Source: UBA7985 sp965661545
Lineage (GTDB): Bacteria > Pseudomonadota > Alphaproteobacteria > UBA7985
Assembly: GCA_965661545.1 (NCBI GenBank)
Contig: CBFIEF010000012.1
Location: 1 to 64,000, forward strand
Reading direction: 5' to 3'
Length of the DNA: 64,000 nt
Below the pieces are notes generated by a model, which was not told the DNA's origin, made no database searches, and saw only the letters and a list, made by a program, of their open reading frames with translations. Position numbers and translations under genes: made by a program. Of this stretch, positions 36,441 to 45,230 are shown in pieces. How positions within the stretch are numbered: the stretch's first letter is position 1; every line of letters starts with the position of its first letter.

Positions 36441-36941
36441 AATACTTCCGTCAAACGGCGTTTTTGTAGGCAGCCTGCATACACGGGTGTCAGGCCAGAA
36501 ACTTCGATGATGTTTTGCAATCAACAGGCCACCTGCGCCACAATTGTAAGCGAATTCCGTAAACGAGCAGTATCAATTCAATCCACAACGTCTTGAACTT
36601 GTTCACGCCCCTGATCCAAGATGAAGAAATTGCGCTGGGTTGATTGAACAAAATCGCTCCATAACCTTCGACTCGATCAAAGGTAAGACCCCGCCCTATC
36701 GCGTAAAGCGGGGGCCGGATCATTTTTTGTAGTGATAAAAACTTTTAAGTCGTGTAATATATTCAACATTCTAGGGTACGCGACTGACCCGCATTTTATT
36801 TTGATGACGAACTTTTATTTAACGTGAGCCCAGAAAACACTGGGTAAAACAAGACATTGCGAACGCGGCCAGCACTTTGAACGCCTTGTTTAACAAGGGG
36901 TTGCGGGCTGCTGTCGGTATTTAAATCTCGGAGCTAGCATT
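36441..36941. other. 501-base intergenic region with an orphan hairpin
   Basis: No convincing coding frame; one 77-codon frame on the minus strand lacks a good start site and family features. A CCCCGC/GCGGGG stem (36689-36694 with 36708-36713) is followed after nine bases by TTTTTT (36723-36728), which could end a short rightward transcript. The last 200 bases are AT-rich and should hold the promoter of the cadherin-like gene, whose start has GGAG nine bases upstream. Confidence 0.5.
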
Positions 36942-39029
36942 ATGACTTCCGCTCATCCCCTCGTTTTGGCCGAGGGCCGTAAACTCAAGCACCTCGCGAG
37001 CAAGGGCCGGCTGACGACCTCCGCGCTGACAGCCGCAGGCGCCGCCATTTTGGCCGCAACGCAAGCGCAGGCGCATTCCGGTCCGGAAACCCACACGTCT
37101 CATACCGACGACAGTGGCAGTGTTATCGGGATGGGCTTGGTGGGTGCGACGCACACGCACGAAAGCGGACTGCACCACAACCACGGACCACTGTCCGTGC
37201 TGCCCAACGGCGTGCAGCACACACACCCATTTGGCGACGGAATGCCCGCTGGCACTGTACCAGGCCCAATGCAGGCGCAAATGCAAGCTGCGCAGGCAAT
37301 GCCGTACGCAACTTATGCCCCGCAGCAGGTGGCGTCTTCTACCGCCATGGCCATAAACCCCTATGCCAATGTTCCAATGATGTCAGCGCCTTCGGCCTAT
37401 CATGGCGGCAGTGGCTTGATGGACGGTGGAATGCTTTTGGCGCTGGGCGTTGCGGGTATTGCTGGGCTCTCGGCGCTGTTCGTCTTTGACAACAGCAATG
37501 CGCAGGCAAGCACCGGCCATTACGCCAGCGAACCGATGCCGTACTTATCAAGCGACGACGACAAAACTGATACGATTTTTGATCCTAACGTGCTGTCCAT
37601 CACCAGCGATACAAGCCAGCAGGCTGATGAGGGCGAAACGGGCACGCTTGATTATGTGATGGCGCATCATCCGCTGGGCCATGATCTGACCTTCTCCATC
37701 ATTGGCGGTGACGACGACGACCGCTTTCATATCGATAGTGAAACCGGCGCGCTGTCCTTTGTCGGTGCCAGTACGCCTGAAGAGGGCGATGCGAACGATA
37801 GTGTGCCAGACTTCTCCGCCCTATCTGGTGATGCAGATGGAACGCGCGCTGAAAACGGCAACAACACCCTCGAAGTCCGGGTCGAAGCGCGCGATACAAA
37901 CGGCAACTTTGCCAACCAATACATCACCTACTTCATCCAAAACGATACCCGTGATGACACGGTCGACAACTATGTTGAAGCCAATGATCTAGCGCGGTTG
38001 AACGACGATGATACCGACGATCTGGTTGACATCGAAGATGCTGAATTTGGGCAAGATGATAACGGTGACAACCTCATCATCAGCGTCAACGGCAGCGATC
38101 GCGTGACCGTAACCGAGCTCGAGGGAGATGGTGATATCAACACCTCGACCTTTGGCACCTCTGGCGCAGACTACTATGACGTAGCCGTTGGCGACATTGA
38201 TGGTGACGGTGATCTCGATGTGGTGGTTGCGGGACTAAACGATGGAGAAAACATCGTTGAGGTTTGGGAAAGCAATGGGAATGGCAGTTTCTCTCTCGAA
38301 TTTACCGCCGATGACGGTTCTTCTTCCTCTGACTTGGATAGCATAGGCACCATCACAGATGTCGTGTTGGGCGAATTCAACGGCTCAGGCAACCTTGATG
38401 TCTTCGTTACGAATGATGGCGGCGATGACAGCCTGATCACACTGTCTGGAAATTACAGTGGGACGATCGAAACGACTGCTGGACTGGACGTTGCTTCTGA
38501 AGCGGTGGTGATCAGCGAGCGCTACATTAACTCCAGCACCGACTATGTTGCGGCACTGGAAAGCGGCGATATTGCGCTGATCAATGTTGAAGACGGTCAA
38601 CAAGAGGATCAACTGCTTGGCTCCTACGTTGATCTTGCCGTCTATCGGGACATGGTGTTCGCCGCAGACGGATCCAGCGTGGATGTTTTTGAAGCAGACT
38701 CAAACAGCCTAGAAGAAGAGACCAGTGAGATTATTACAGGCTTGGATAGCATCACAGAGATCGTCGTTGGCGATTTCGATGACGATGACTCAGACATCGA
38801 ACTCGCTGTGTTGGATGCTGGTACGGACGAGGTCTACATCTACGAACTTGATCAGCACTATGACAGCGCAAGCTTGAGTGAAGTGATCGACGTGGACAGC
38901 GGCGCTTTGGAGCTTCTCACGCTGCCCGAGTATGTCGAGACCAGCACCGATACCAGCGGTAACCTTGCCGATGACTTGCTGGTTGGCGGATCTAATTCGA
39001 CCATCTTCTACGACGAGACGTCCCTCTAA
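36942..39029 (+). CDS. Large secreted acidic protein with His-rich head, cadherin-like and FG-GAP-like segments
   Basis: 695 residues. A long signal-like N-terminus ends at AQA|HSG (residue 44). Residues 45-97 are His-rich (SHT, THTH, HHNH, QHTH). A hydrophobic stretch MLLALGVAGIAGLSALFVF (about 164-182) could be a membrane anchor. Residues about 247-333 resemble a cadherin/dystroglycan-type repeat (LTFSIIGG...DDRFHIDSETGALSFV). Around 412-430 VAVGDIDGDGDLDVVVAG is an FG-GAP/VCBS calcium loop, and GDFDDDDSDIELAVL repeats the pattern near residue 612. The whole chain is very Asp-rich, as in calcium-dependent surface adhesins. No RTX nonapeptides or type I secretion genes are adjacent. Function in adhesion is inference. 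Confidence 0.75.
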   Translation: MTSAHPLVLAEGRKLKHLASKGRLTTSALTAAGAAILAATQAQAHSGPETHTSHTDDSGSVIGMGLVGATHTHESGLHHNHGPLSVLPNGVQHTHPFGDGMPAGTVPGPMQAQMQAAQAMPYATYAPQQVASSTAMAINPYANVPMMSAPSAYHGGSGLMDGGMLLALGVAGIAGLSALFVFDNSNAQASTGHYASEPMPYLSSDDDKTDTIFDPNVLSITSDTSQQADEGETGTLDYVMAHHPLGHDLTFSIIGGDDDDRFHIDSETGALSFVGASTPEEGDANDSVPDFSALSGDADGTRAENGNNTLEVRVEARDTNGNFANQYITYFIQNDTRDDTVDNYVEANDLARLNDDDTDDLVDIEDAEFGQDDNGDNLIISVNGSDRVTVTELEGDGDINTSTFGTSGADYYDVAVGDIDGDGDLDVVVAGLNDGENIVEVWESNGNGSFSLEFTADDGSSSSDLDSIGTITDVVLGEFNGSGNLDVFVTNDGGDDSLITLSGNYSGTIETTAGLDVASEAVVISERYINSSTDYVAALESGDIALINVEDGQQEDQLLGSYVDLAVYRDMVFAADGSSVDVFEADSNSLEEETSEIITGLDSITEIVVGDFDDDDSDIELAVLDAGTDEVYIYELDQHYDSASLSEVIDVDSGALELLTLPEYVETSTDTSGNLADDLLVGGSNSTIFYDETSL

Positions 39030-39052
39030 GGCGCCACGGTCGCGGTTAAAAC

Positions 39053-39095
39053 AAAAAAGGCGTGAGCCCCTGTCGCCAGGTCTCACGCCTTTTTT
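39053..39095. terminator. Strong bidirectional terminator between the adhesin-like gene and pyk
   Basis: AAAAAAGGCGTGAG (39053-39066) pairs perfectly with CTCACGCCTTTTTT (39082-39095) across a 15-base loop. A- and T-runs on both sides let it end rightward transcripts of the 36942 gene and leftward transcripts of pyk. Confidence 0.93.
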
Positions 39096-39126
39096 TGTTC
39101 CGTACCAACCTTTATGCCCGAAGGCC

Positions 39127-40533
39127 CTATAGGCGCAGCAAACGGAGTAAATTTGTTTGACCAACTTGGCCAAAGGGAACACCGGCCGTGAGAACCAACT
39201 GGTCGCCTTCAACCCCGTATCCCTGCTGGAGACCAATTTCCTGCGCTGCTTCAGCGACTTGGTCGAGAGTTTCCATGTTCTCAACCACCACGCAGTGAAG
39301 GCCCCAAACGATGGTATGCTGACGTGCGGTTTTCCGCTCTGGGGTCACCATGACAATGGGCACCACCGGCCGCTCGCGGCTGGCCCGTTGCGCCGTACGG
39401 CCTGAACGGGTGTGGGTCACGATACACTTTGCATCGATGGTTTCAGCCACCTGACAGGCCGCTGTCGAAATCGCGTCAGACCCCGTGGCCTTGCTGCCCC
39501 CCGATGCCGGGGACTGCTGGTAATGCGAGGACTGCTCTGTCTCCCGAATGATCCGGTCCATCATCGCAACCGCTTCTCGAGGATAATTGCCCGCAGCGCT
39601 CTCCGCAGACAGCATGACGGCATCGGCACCGTCGTAAACGGCACGAGCCACATCAGAAGACTCAGCTCGTGTTGGAACTGGGTTGGTAATCATGGACTCA
39701 AGCATCTGGGTTGCCACAACAACCGGCTTACCCGCGCGGCGACAAGCCTGAACGATACGTCGCTGGATGGGCGGTACTTCTTCGGGCTGCATTTCAACGC
39801 CAAGATCACCACGCGCAACCATCATACCGTCAGCGAGCATCACCAGCTCATCAAGGTGATCGATGGCAGATGGCTTTTCCATTTTCACCATTAACTGCGC
39901 GGAATCACCAACAATGCGGCGGGCCTCGATCACGTCTTGGGGCTGCTGGACAAAGGACAGCGCGATCCAATCCACGCCCAACTTCATCGCAAAGTCTACG
40001 TCGCGACGGTCTTTCTCCGTCAGAGCTGACATCGGCAGAACCGCGTCGGGGACGTTAACGCCTTTTCGGTCAGACAGTTTACGGCCAGCTTCAACCCGGC
40101 AATCAGCCTCGCCGTCGCGAACCTCAACAATACGCAAGCGCACTTTGCCGTCATCGACCAAGAGCCGCCCCCCTACTTTCATAGCCGCGAAAATCTCAGG
40201 GTGCGGCAGGGTCACGCGCTGGGCCGTGCCAACGATGTCTTCGAGCACCAAGGTGATGACATGACCTGGCTCAACCTCAACCGCGCCTTCCTCAAACGTA
40301 CCCAAGCGCAGCTTAGGCCCCTGAATATCCGCGAGAATGCACGTAGAGCGTCCAAACTTGGCTTCCATCGCACGGATGCGATCGTAGGAAAGTTTGTGAT
40401 CTTCGTGGGAACCGTGACTGAAGTTGAGGCGAAAAACATCGGCCCCACGCTCAAACAGCGCTTCAAGCATCTCGCTCTCGCGGCTGGCTGGTCCGATGGT
40501 CGTTACGATCTTCGCTTTGCGTTGGCGGCGCAT
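39127..40533 (-). CDS. pyk: Pyruvate kinase
   Basis: 468 residues. MRRQRKAKIVTTIGPAS, VFRLNFSHGSHEDH, the substrate/metal segment MVARGDLGVEM and MLESMITNPVPTRAE identify pyruvate kinase (phosphoenolpyruvate + ADP to pyruvate + ATP). ATG 40533 is chosen because AAGGA lies six bases upstream; an ATG six codons earlier (40551) and a long open extension to 40761 are less likely. Divergent from gap with a 218-base shared promoter region, so two glycolytic genes may be co-regulated. Confidence 0.96.
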   Translation of the reverse strand: MRRQRKAKIVTTIGPASRESEMLEALFERGADVFRLNFSHGSHEDHKLSYDRIRAMEAKFGRSTCILADIQGPKLRLGTFEEGAVEVEPGHVITLVLEDIVGTAQRVTLPHPEIFAAMKVGGRLLVDDGKVRLRIVEVRDGEADCRVEAGRKLSDRKGVNVPDAVLPMSALTEKDRRDVDFAMKLGVDWIALSFVQQPQDVIEARRIVGDSAQLMVKMEKPSAIDHLDELVMLADGMMVARGDLGVEMQPEEVPPIQRRIVQACRRAGKPVVVATQMLESMITNPVPTRAESSDVARAVYDGADAVMLSAESAAGNYPREAVAMMDRIIRETEQSSHYQQSPASGGSKATGSDAISTAACQVAETIDAKCIVTHTRSGRTAQRASRERPVVPIVMVTPERKTARQHTIVWGLHCVVVENMETLDQVAEAAQEIGLQQGYGVEGDQLVLTAGVPFGQVGQTNLLRLLRL

Positions 40534-40751
40534 GTATGGTCCTTGCAGCATTTTGGTTCTGCCTCGTCCAAGACCACAGTGTGGTGGATTTGACTCGCGG
40601 CTTGGTATTGGCAGACTTGTTTCAGATTCGGGCTGAAAATGAAACGGCTCATTCATAACTATGGTATAGCCAAACTTAAGGTGCAGATGAATTGCGAATA
40701 TGACAAACGCAAGTCCTGCGACCCCGCATAACCGAAACGAGAGACCGCACC

Positions 40752-41762
40752 ATGACCACAAAAGTCGCCATTAATGGTTTTGGCCGTATTGGCCGCCTTA
40801 CATTCCGTGCTGCTTTGGAAAGTAACAGAGACGACATCGAATTCGTTGCCCTGAACGACTTATCCAGCGCCGCCGAGATGGCGCACCTTCTAAAGTGGGA
40901 TTCCGTACATGGGCGGTTGCCGATGGACATCTCCGTTGAAGGTGAAGACACCCTGATCGTTGGCGACAAGCGCGTTCGCTTGATCACACAGCCTGATCCG
41001 ACCAAACTGCCTTGGGGCGAGATGGGCGTTGATGTCGTCATGGAATGCACGGGCCGGTTCACCAAGAAAGAAACCGCCTCTCAGCACCTGACTGCTGGCG
41101 CAAAGAAAGTCCTGATTTCAGCGCCTTGCGGCGATGCAGACCGGACGATTGTCTACGGCGTAAACCACGACGGCATCACAGCCGAAGACAACGTCCTCTC
41201 GAACGCATCTTGCACGACGAACTGCCTTGCACCTGTTGTACACGTCCTGCATGAAGCCATCGGCATTGAGCGCGGCTACATGACCACCTGTCACGCCTAC
41301 ACCGGTGACCAGCGCGTGGTCGACACCTCACACAGCGATTGGCGTCGTGCGCGGTCTGCTGGCTTGTCCATGATCCCAACCTCCACCGGGGCTGCACGCG
41401 CTGTTGGCTTAGTCTTGCCGCACATGCAGGGAAAACTCGACGGCTGCGCCATCCGCGTCCCGACCGCCGATGTCTCGATGGTAGACTTCACCTTTGACGC
41501 TGCACGGGACACGTCTGCCGAAGAAATTAACGCTGCAATCATCAAGGCTGCCTCTTCTGGCCCCCTGGCTGGCATTTTGGCGACCAACGATGAACCACTG
41601 GTTTCAATCGATTTCACACACAATCCCGCCTCATCGATCTTTGATCTTACCCAAACCACCATCCTCGAAGGCCGTTTTGTGCGCATTCTGACGTGGTACG
41701 ACAACGAATGGGGCTTCTCGAACCGGATGATGGACACAGCCGTCGCGCAAGCCAACGCCTAG
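40752..41762 (+). CDS. gap: Glyceraldehyde-3-phosphate dehydrogenase (type I)
   Basis: 336 residues. VAINGFGRIGRLTFRA is the NAD-binding start, NASCTTNCLAPV holds the catalytic Cys, and WYDNEWGFSNRM is the conserved end. The coenzyme-specificity residue region reads VALNDLSS, as expected for an NAD-preferring glycolytic enzyme. Single gene, divergent from pyk; its 3' side converges on nuoF. No pgk or tkt neighbour. Confidence 0.96.
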   Translation: MTTKVAINGFGRIGRLTFRAALESNRDDIEFVALNDLSSAAEMAHLLKWDSVHGRLPMDISVEGEDTLIVGDKRVRLITQPDPTKLPWGEMGVDVVMECTGRFTKKETASQHLTAGAKKVLISAPCGDADRTIVYGVNHDGITAEDNVLSNASCTTNCLAPVVHVLHEAIGIERGYMTTCHAYTGDQRVVDTSHSDWRRARSAGLSMIPTSTGAARAVGLVLPHMQGKLDGCAIRVPTADVSMVDFTFDAARDTSAEEINAAIIKAASSGPLAGILATNDEPLVSIDFTHNPASSIFDLTQTTILEGRFVRILTWYDNEWGFSNRMMDTAVAQANA

Positions 41763-41973
41763 TCCGCCCTGAAAGAAACCAAATTGAGGGCCCTCCGGTC
41801 CCAAGACATGCTACAGGCCCAATCCGTGGGTAAAGGCCAAGCCGCGCTGCGCGCGGTGCTTCGCAGCCTTGACCCCCTTCCCCCCGGACTTCGCCAGTCG
41901 GACAGAAGGTCAGTTCCTGACCCTCTTGCTTTGATTGCTTCTCTTCTTTGTCTATGGCCCAGTAGCAGCCAAG
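41763..41973. other. Structured intergenic stretch between gap and nuoF
   Basis: About 210 bases without a reading frame but with several small stems: CCGCGC/GCGCGG (41842-41856), CCGGACT/AGTCGG with a bulge (41884-41900) and GGTCAG/CTGACC (41908-41922), leading into the terminator at 41974-42010. It may be the gap 3' untranslated region or a small RNA. It did not match what I know of SRP, 6S or RNase P RNA. Confidence 0.35.
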
Positions 41974-42010
41974 AAAAAGCCCCGTCCTGCGAGCTGCAGA
42001 GCGGGGCTTT
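41974..42010 (-). terminator. Terminator downstream of nuoF
   Basis: AAAGCCCCG (41976-41984) pairs with CGGGGCTTT (42002-42010). On the minus strand the stem is followed by TTTTTC, a proper T-tract, 26 bases after the nuoF stop. On the plus strand only three T follow, so it mainly ends the nuoF transcript. Confidence 0.85.
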
Positions 42011-42035
42011 GTGACGTGAAACTGGCGCAGAACGC

Positions 42036-43337
42036 TTATTCAGCAGCCACCGCCATGGCTTCAGCAACATCAATCTTCTTGCCAGACAGCCGCGCTTCCA
42101 TCACGGGACGGAAGTTGCGGATCAGACCCTGTACGGGCCAAGCCGCGGCGTCACCCAAGGCGCAAATGGTGTGACCTTCAATTTGGTAGGACACGTCCAG
42201 CAGCATGTCGATTTCCTCAACGTCCGCCTGGCCCTTCGCCATGCGGTCCAGAACGCGGTGCATCCAGCCTGTGCCTTCACGACACGGCGTGCATTGGCCG
42301 CAGCTTTCGTGCTTGTAGAAGTGCGCCAGACGGCCAATGGCCTGGATGATGTCAGTCGACTTATCCATGACGATCACAGCCGCTGTACCCAAGCCGGACT
42401 TCACCGCACGCAGGCTGTCGAAGTCCATGTTGATGTCATTGCAAACCTCTTGGGTGATGCAGGGAACAGATGAGCCACCCGGGATCACAGCGAGCAGGTT
42501 ATCCCAGTCGCCACGAACACCGCCCGCGTGCTTGTCCAGAAGTTCCCGCAGCGGAATTCCCATTTCTTCTTCGACGTTGCAAGGACGCTCGACGTGGCCA
42601 GAGATGCAGAACAACTTTGTTCCGCGGTTCCGCTCAGGGCCAAGCCCGGTCCACCACTCAACGCCGCGCCGGAGAATTTCGGGCACGACCGCGATGGTTT
42701 CAACGTTATTCACCGTGGTTGGGCATCCGTAAAGACCAGCGCCTGCCGGGAAGGGCGGCTTGAGTCGCGGTTGGCCCTTTTTGCCTTCCAACGATTCCAG
42801 CAGCGCTGTTTCTTCACCGCAAATGTAGGCGCCAGCACCGCGGTGCAGGTGGATGTCAAAGTCCCAGCCGTTAGTTTCCTCTGACTTTGCGCCTAAGAGA
42901 CCGGCTTCCCGCGCTTCCAAGATCGCTTGTTCAATGTTGGACGCTTCGTTGTAGAATTCACCCCGAATGTAGATATACCCCGTGTGCGCCCCCATGCCGA
43001 AACCAGCAAGCAGCATACCCTCAAGCAACCGGTGTGGATCGAACCGCAGGATGTCGCGGTCTTTACAGGTGCCAGGCTCAGATTCGTCAGCGTTCACCAC
43101 CAAGTAATGCGGCAGTGCGCTTTCCTTGGGCATAAAGGACCACTTCAGGCCGGTCGGGAAACCCGCACCGCCTCGGCCACGCAGATCAGACGCCTTAACC
43201 AGATCGATCACGCGATCCCGGCCAAGTGTCACCATCGCCTTGGTGTTGTCCCAGACACCCCGCGCCTGAGCGCCCTTAAGCCGCCAGTCGTGTTGTCCGT
43301 AAAGGTTGGTAAAGATCCGGTCCTGATCCGCAAGCAT
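42036..43337 (-). CDS. nuoF: NADH-quinone oxidoreductase subunit F
   Basis: 433 residues. RGRGGAGFPTGLKW binds FMN/NADH, GAGAYICGEETALLESLEG is the second nucleotide segment, and ESCGQCTPCREGTGW with a later Cys in HTICALGD ligates the 4Fe-4S cluster N3. NuoF is the NADH-oxidising subunit of complex I. It lies 125 bases after the tandem-RidA gene and is the last gene before a terminator; nuoG, which normally follows, is not here. Confidence 0.97.
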   Translation of the reverse strand: MLADQDRIFTNLYGQHDWRLKGAQARGVWDNTKAMVTLGRDRVIDLVKASDLRGRGGAGFPTGLKWSFMPKESALPHYLVVNADESEPGTCKDRDILRFDPHRLLEGMLLAGFGMGAHTGYIYIRGEFYNEASNIEQAILEAREAGLLGAKSEETNGWDFDIHLHRGAGAYICGEETALLESLEGKKGQPRLKPPFPAGAGLYGCPTTVNNVETIAVVPEILRRGVEWWTGLGPERNRGTKLFCISGHVERPCNVEEEMGIPLRELLDKHAGGVRGDWDNLLAVIPGGSSVPCITQEVCNDINMDFDSLRAVKSGLGTAAVIVMDKSTDIIQAIGRLAHFYKHESCGQCTPCREGTGWMHRVLDRMAKGQADVEEIDMLLDVSYQIEGHTICALGDAAAWPVQGLIRNFRPVMEARLSGKKIDVAEAMAVAAE

Positions 43338-43462
43338 GGGCCTGTGCCTATCCTATCTAAAACTCTTGCCGGTTTATGCCCCGAAAGCTGAGCGAAGAAA
43401 ACCGCCTTGATGTCGCGACACGTGTTCGCGGATTGCAGAGGCGAGTTAGCCGCACCGCCCGC

Positions 43463-44479
43463 TTAACGGTGGGCGAAGAGTTGAACACAGATGCGGCATC
43501 CCGATTCAGCAAACGCTTGGACCGGTAAGCCTGTCGACGCAGGCCCTGGCAAGGCGTGGTAACTGTGCCGGACTTTCAGATTTTGATGAAGATCATCTTC
43601 GGTGCCGCTGCCCACATAAGGCGCGCTCACTTTAACCACGTGGGCCCACGTCAAGCCGCAGGTTTTCAAGGCTTGATCCAACTGGGCCATGACAGCGCGG
43701 GCTTGGTCGAGCAAACTCACATCGGGCATGGGATGGGTTGCTGTGAGGACAAACAGATCCCCGGCCTGTGCAACGGTGAGGAAAGCTGCTGAGGATCCTT
43801 GAACAACCCGTGCATCCTTGCAAAGGATCCAATCAATGATAGCGCTCCCTTTGCCCCCCGTTTCTGGCAAGATAACGCTCGTTCCCAAAGACATCGCCTC
43901 GTGGTCCAAAGGACGAGGCCAAAAAGCGTTTTCAACCAGCGGGTTCGCTGTTGAAACGCCTGTTCCGGCTATAACCTCATTCACGTTTGCTGAAGCCTCT
44001 TCGTCACAGGCCACGTAGGTGAGCTCACGCCCGCGCCGCACCTGCACCAACCCAGAAGCTGTTGTTACACGAGGCTGTAGGGATGCGTCCGCGTATGCGT
44101 CAACCTCGAGCAGCATACCGCCGTAATAGAAATACGGCACTACCACGGGCACCAGAACAGGACCACCGGGGAACCGATCTTGAAAAAGTGCCAGCAAAGC
44201 CTGCGTCTCAGACACCGAAGCGGCGGCGTGATAGATCACCAACTTCGCCGCATCATGGACGTCAAAATCGGCTCGCGCAAAAACAGCCTGGATCATGTCA
44301 GCGACAAATGCCGCCTGCGCGGTCAGATCATTGGGAGCAACCACCCTCGCCTTAGCATCCAGTGGGCAAAGGCCGCAGGTCCAGCCCTTGTCGCCCACCC
44401 GGACCATCGTCGAGACCCGCACGTCATCGCGCATCCCAAACACATCGAACGGCACGTATGTGCGCGGCTGCATGCTCAT
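43463..44479 (-). CDS. Tandem RidA/YjgF-like two-domain protein inside the nuo cluster
   Basis: 338 residues from ATG 44479 (a GTG one codon earlier is also possible, with GGAAGG upstream). Two RidA-like halves can be seen. The C-terminal one (about 245-338) shows AVMAQLDQALKTCGLTWAHVVKVSAPYV and PGPASTGLPVQAFAESGCRICVQLFA, matching the RidA end. The N-terminal one shows AAFVADMIQAVFARADFDVHDAAKLVIYH. The Arg that RidA uses to bind the substrate carboxylate is not obvious at the usual end position. RidA proteins deaminate reactive enamine/imine intermediates. Placement between nuoE and nuoF is unusual; a link to NADH or flavin damage is only speculation. Confidence 0.72.
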   Translation of the reverse strand: MSMQPRTYVPFDVFGMRDDVRVSTMVRVGDKGWTCGLCPLDAKARVVAPNDLTAQAAFVADMIQAVFARADFDVHDAAKLVIYHAAASVSETQALLALFQDRFPGGPVLVPVVVPYFYYGGMLLEVDAYADASLQPRVTTASGLVQVRRGRELTYVACDEEASANVNEVIAGTGVSTANPLVENAFWPRPLDHEAMSLGTSVILPETGGKGSAIIDWILCKDARVVQGSSAAFLTVAQAGDLFVLTATHPMPDVSLLDQARAVMAQLDQALKTCGLTWAHVVKVSAPYVGSGTEDDLHQNLKVRHSYHALPGPASTGLPVQAFAESGCRICVQLFAHR

Positions 44480-44505
44480 CACGAGAACGCCCTTCCTTTT
44501 TCCAC

Positions 44506-44539
44506 AAAAAAACGCTCTTCAGAGGCCTGAAGAGCGTTT
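44506..44539 (-). terminator. Strong terminator between nuoE and the tandem-RidA gene
   Basis: On the plus strand AAACGCTCTTCAG (44510-44522) and CTGAAGAGCGTTT (44527-44539) form a perfect 13-bp stem with a 4-base loop. Reading leftward, the stem is followed by a T-tract down to 44506. It begins about 30 bases after the nuoE stop and ends about 27 bases before the next start codon, so it should end or attenuate the nuoA-E transcript. Confidence 0.92.
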
Positions 44540-44570
44540 CTTGCATCGTCTGACGGTATCAAGCGTAACG

Positions 44571-45230
44571 CTACTCAGCAGGCACGCTGTAATCAGGCAG
44601 CTTTTTGCCCGCGTTGACCGATGGATCGAAATCCTTCAGCGCTTGGGGACCGCCTTCTGGTGCGGATCCGATGCGGCCTGTCATGTTGCCGTATTCGATC
44701 GCTTTGTCCGCGGCCAAATTGTCAAGAATGCCCTTAAACGCTTCAGCGCCTAGGTCTTCGTAATAGTTGTCGTTGATCTGCACCATGGGCGCGTTCACGC
44801 AGGCCCCGAGACACTCAACTTCAATCAGCGTGAACTTCTTGTCGTCGGTGGTTTGGCCCAGTCCAATACCCAAATGCTCTTCCGCCGCGTGGGTCAAAGC
44901 ATCGGAACCGCGCAACCAGCATGGTGTTGTCCGGCACACCTGCACGACGTGCTCTCCGACCTCTTCGGTATAGAACATGGAGTAGAACGATGCGACCTCG
45001 TACACGCGGATCGGTGCGCTCTCGGTGGTCAGTGCCACCCACTCAATCGCTTCCTTGGACAGCCAGCCGCCATTTTCCCGCTGCGCAATGTCGAGCAAAG
45101 GAATGATCCCAGAGGCCTTACGGTCTTCCGGGTAACGCGCCATGATCACCTCAACGCGGGCTGTGGATGCTTCCGACACGGAAAACGCGCCAACTTGAGG
45201 GGTGGGTCGGGATGTAACCTGAATAGACAT
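44571..45230 (-). CDS. nuoE: NADH-quinone oxidoreductase subunit E
   Basis: 219 residues. The thioredoxin-like 2Fe-2S domain has VCRTTPCWLRGS and VECLGACVNAPMVQIND, giving the four Cys that hold cluster N1a. After about residue 165 a low-complexity tail (PEGGPQALKDFDP...) extends beyond E. coli NuoE, as in many alphaproteobacteria. The start codon overlaps the nuoD stop by one base (TAATG). It forms the NADH-dehydrogenase module with NuoF and NuoG. Confidence 0.95.
   Translation of the reverse strand: MSIQVTSRPTPQVGAFSVSEASTARVEVIMARYPEDRKASGIIPLLDIAQRENGGWLSKEAIEWVALTTESAPIRVYEVASFYSMFYTEEVGEHVVQVCRTTPCWLRGSDALTHAAEEHLGIGLGQTTDDKKFTLIEVECLGACVNAPMVQINDNYYEDLGAEAFKGILDNLAADKAIEYGNMTGRIGSAPEGGPQALKDFDPSVNAGKKLPDYSVPAE

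Noticed and set aside
36490..36723. A 77-codon minus-strand frame upstream of the anchored protein gene
   Set aside because: No ribosome site, unusual composition, no motif; probably chance.
41763..42010. SRP RNA, 6S RNA or RNase P RNA in the gap-nuoF gap
   Set aside because: The conserved core of SRP RNA and the RNase P signature are absent, and no long 6S-like rod could be drawn.
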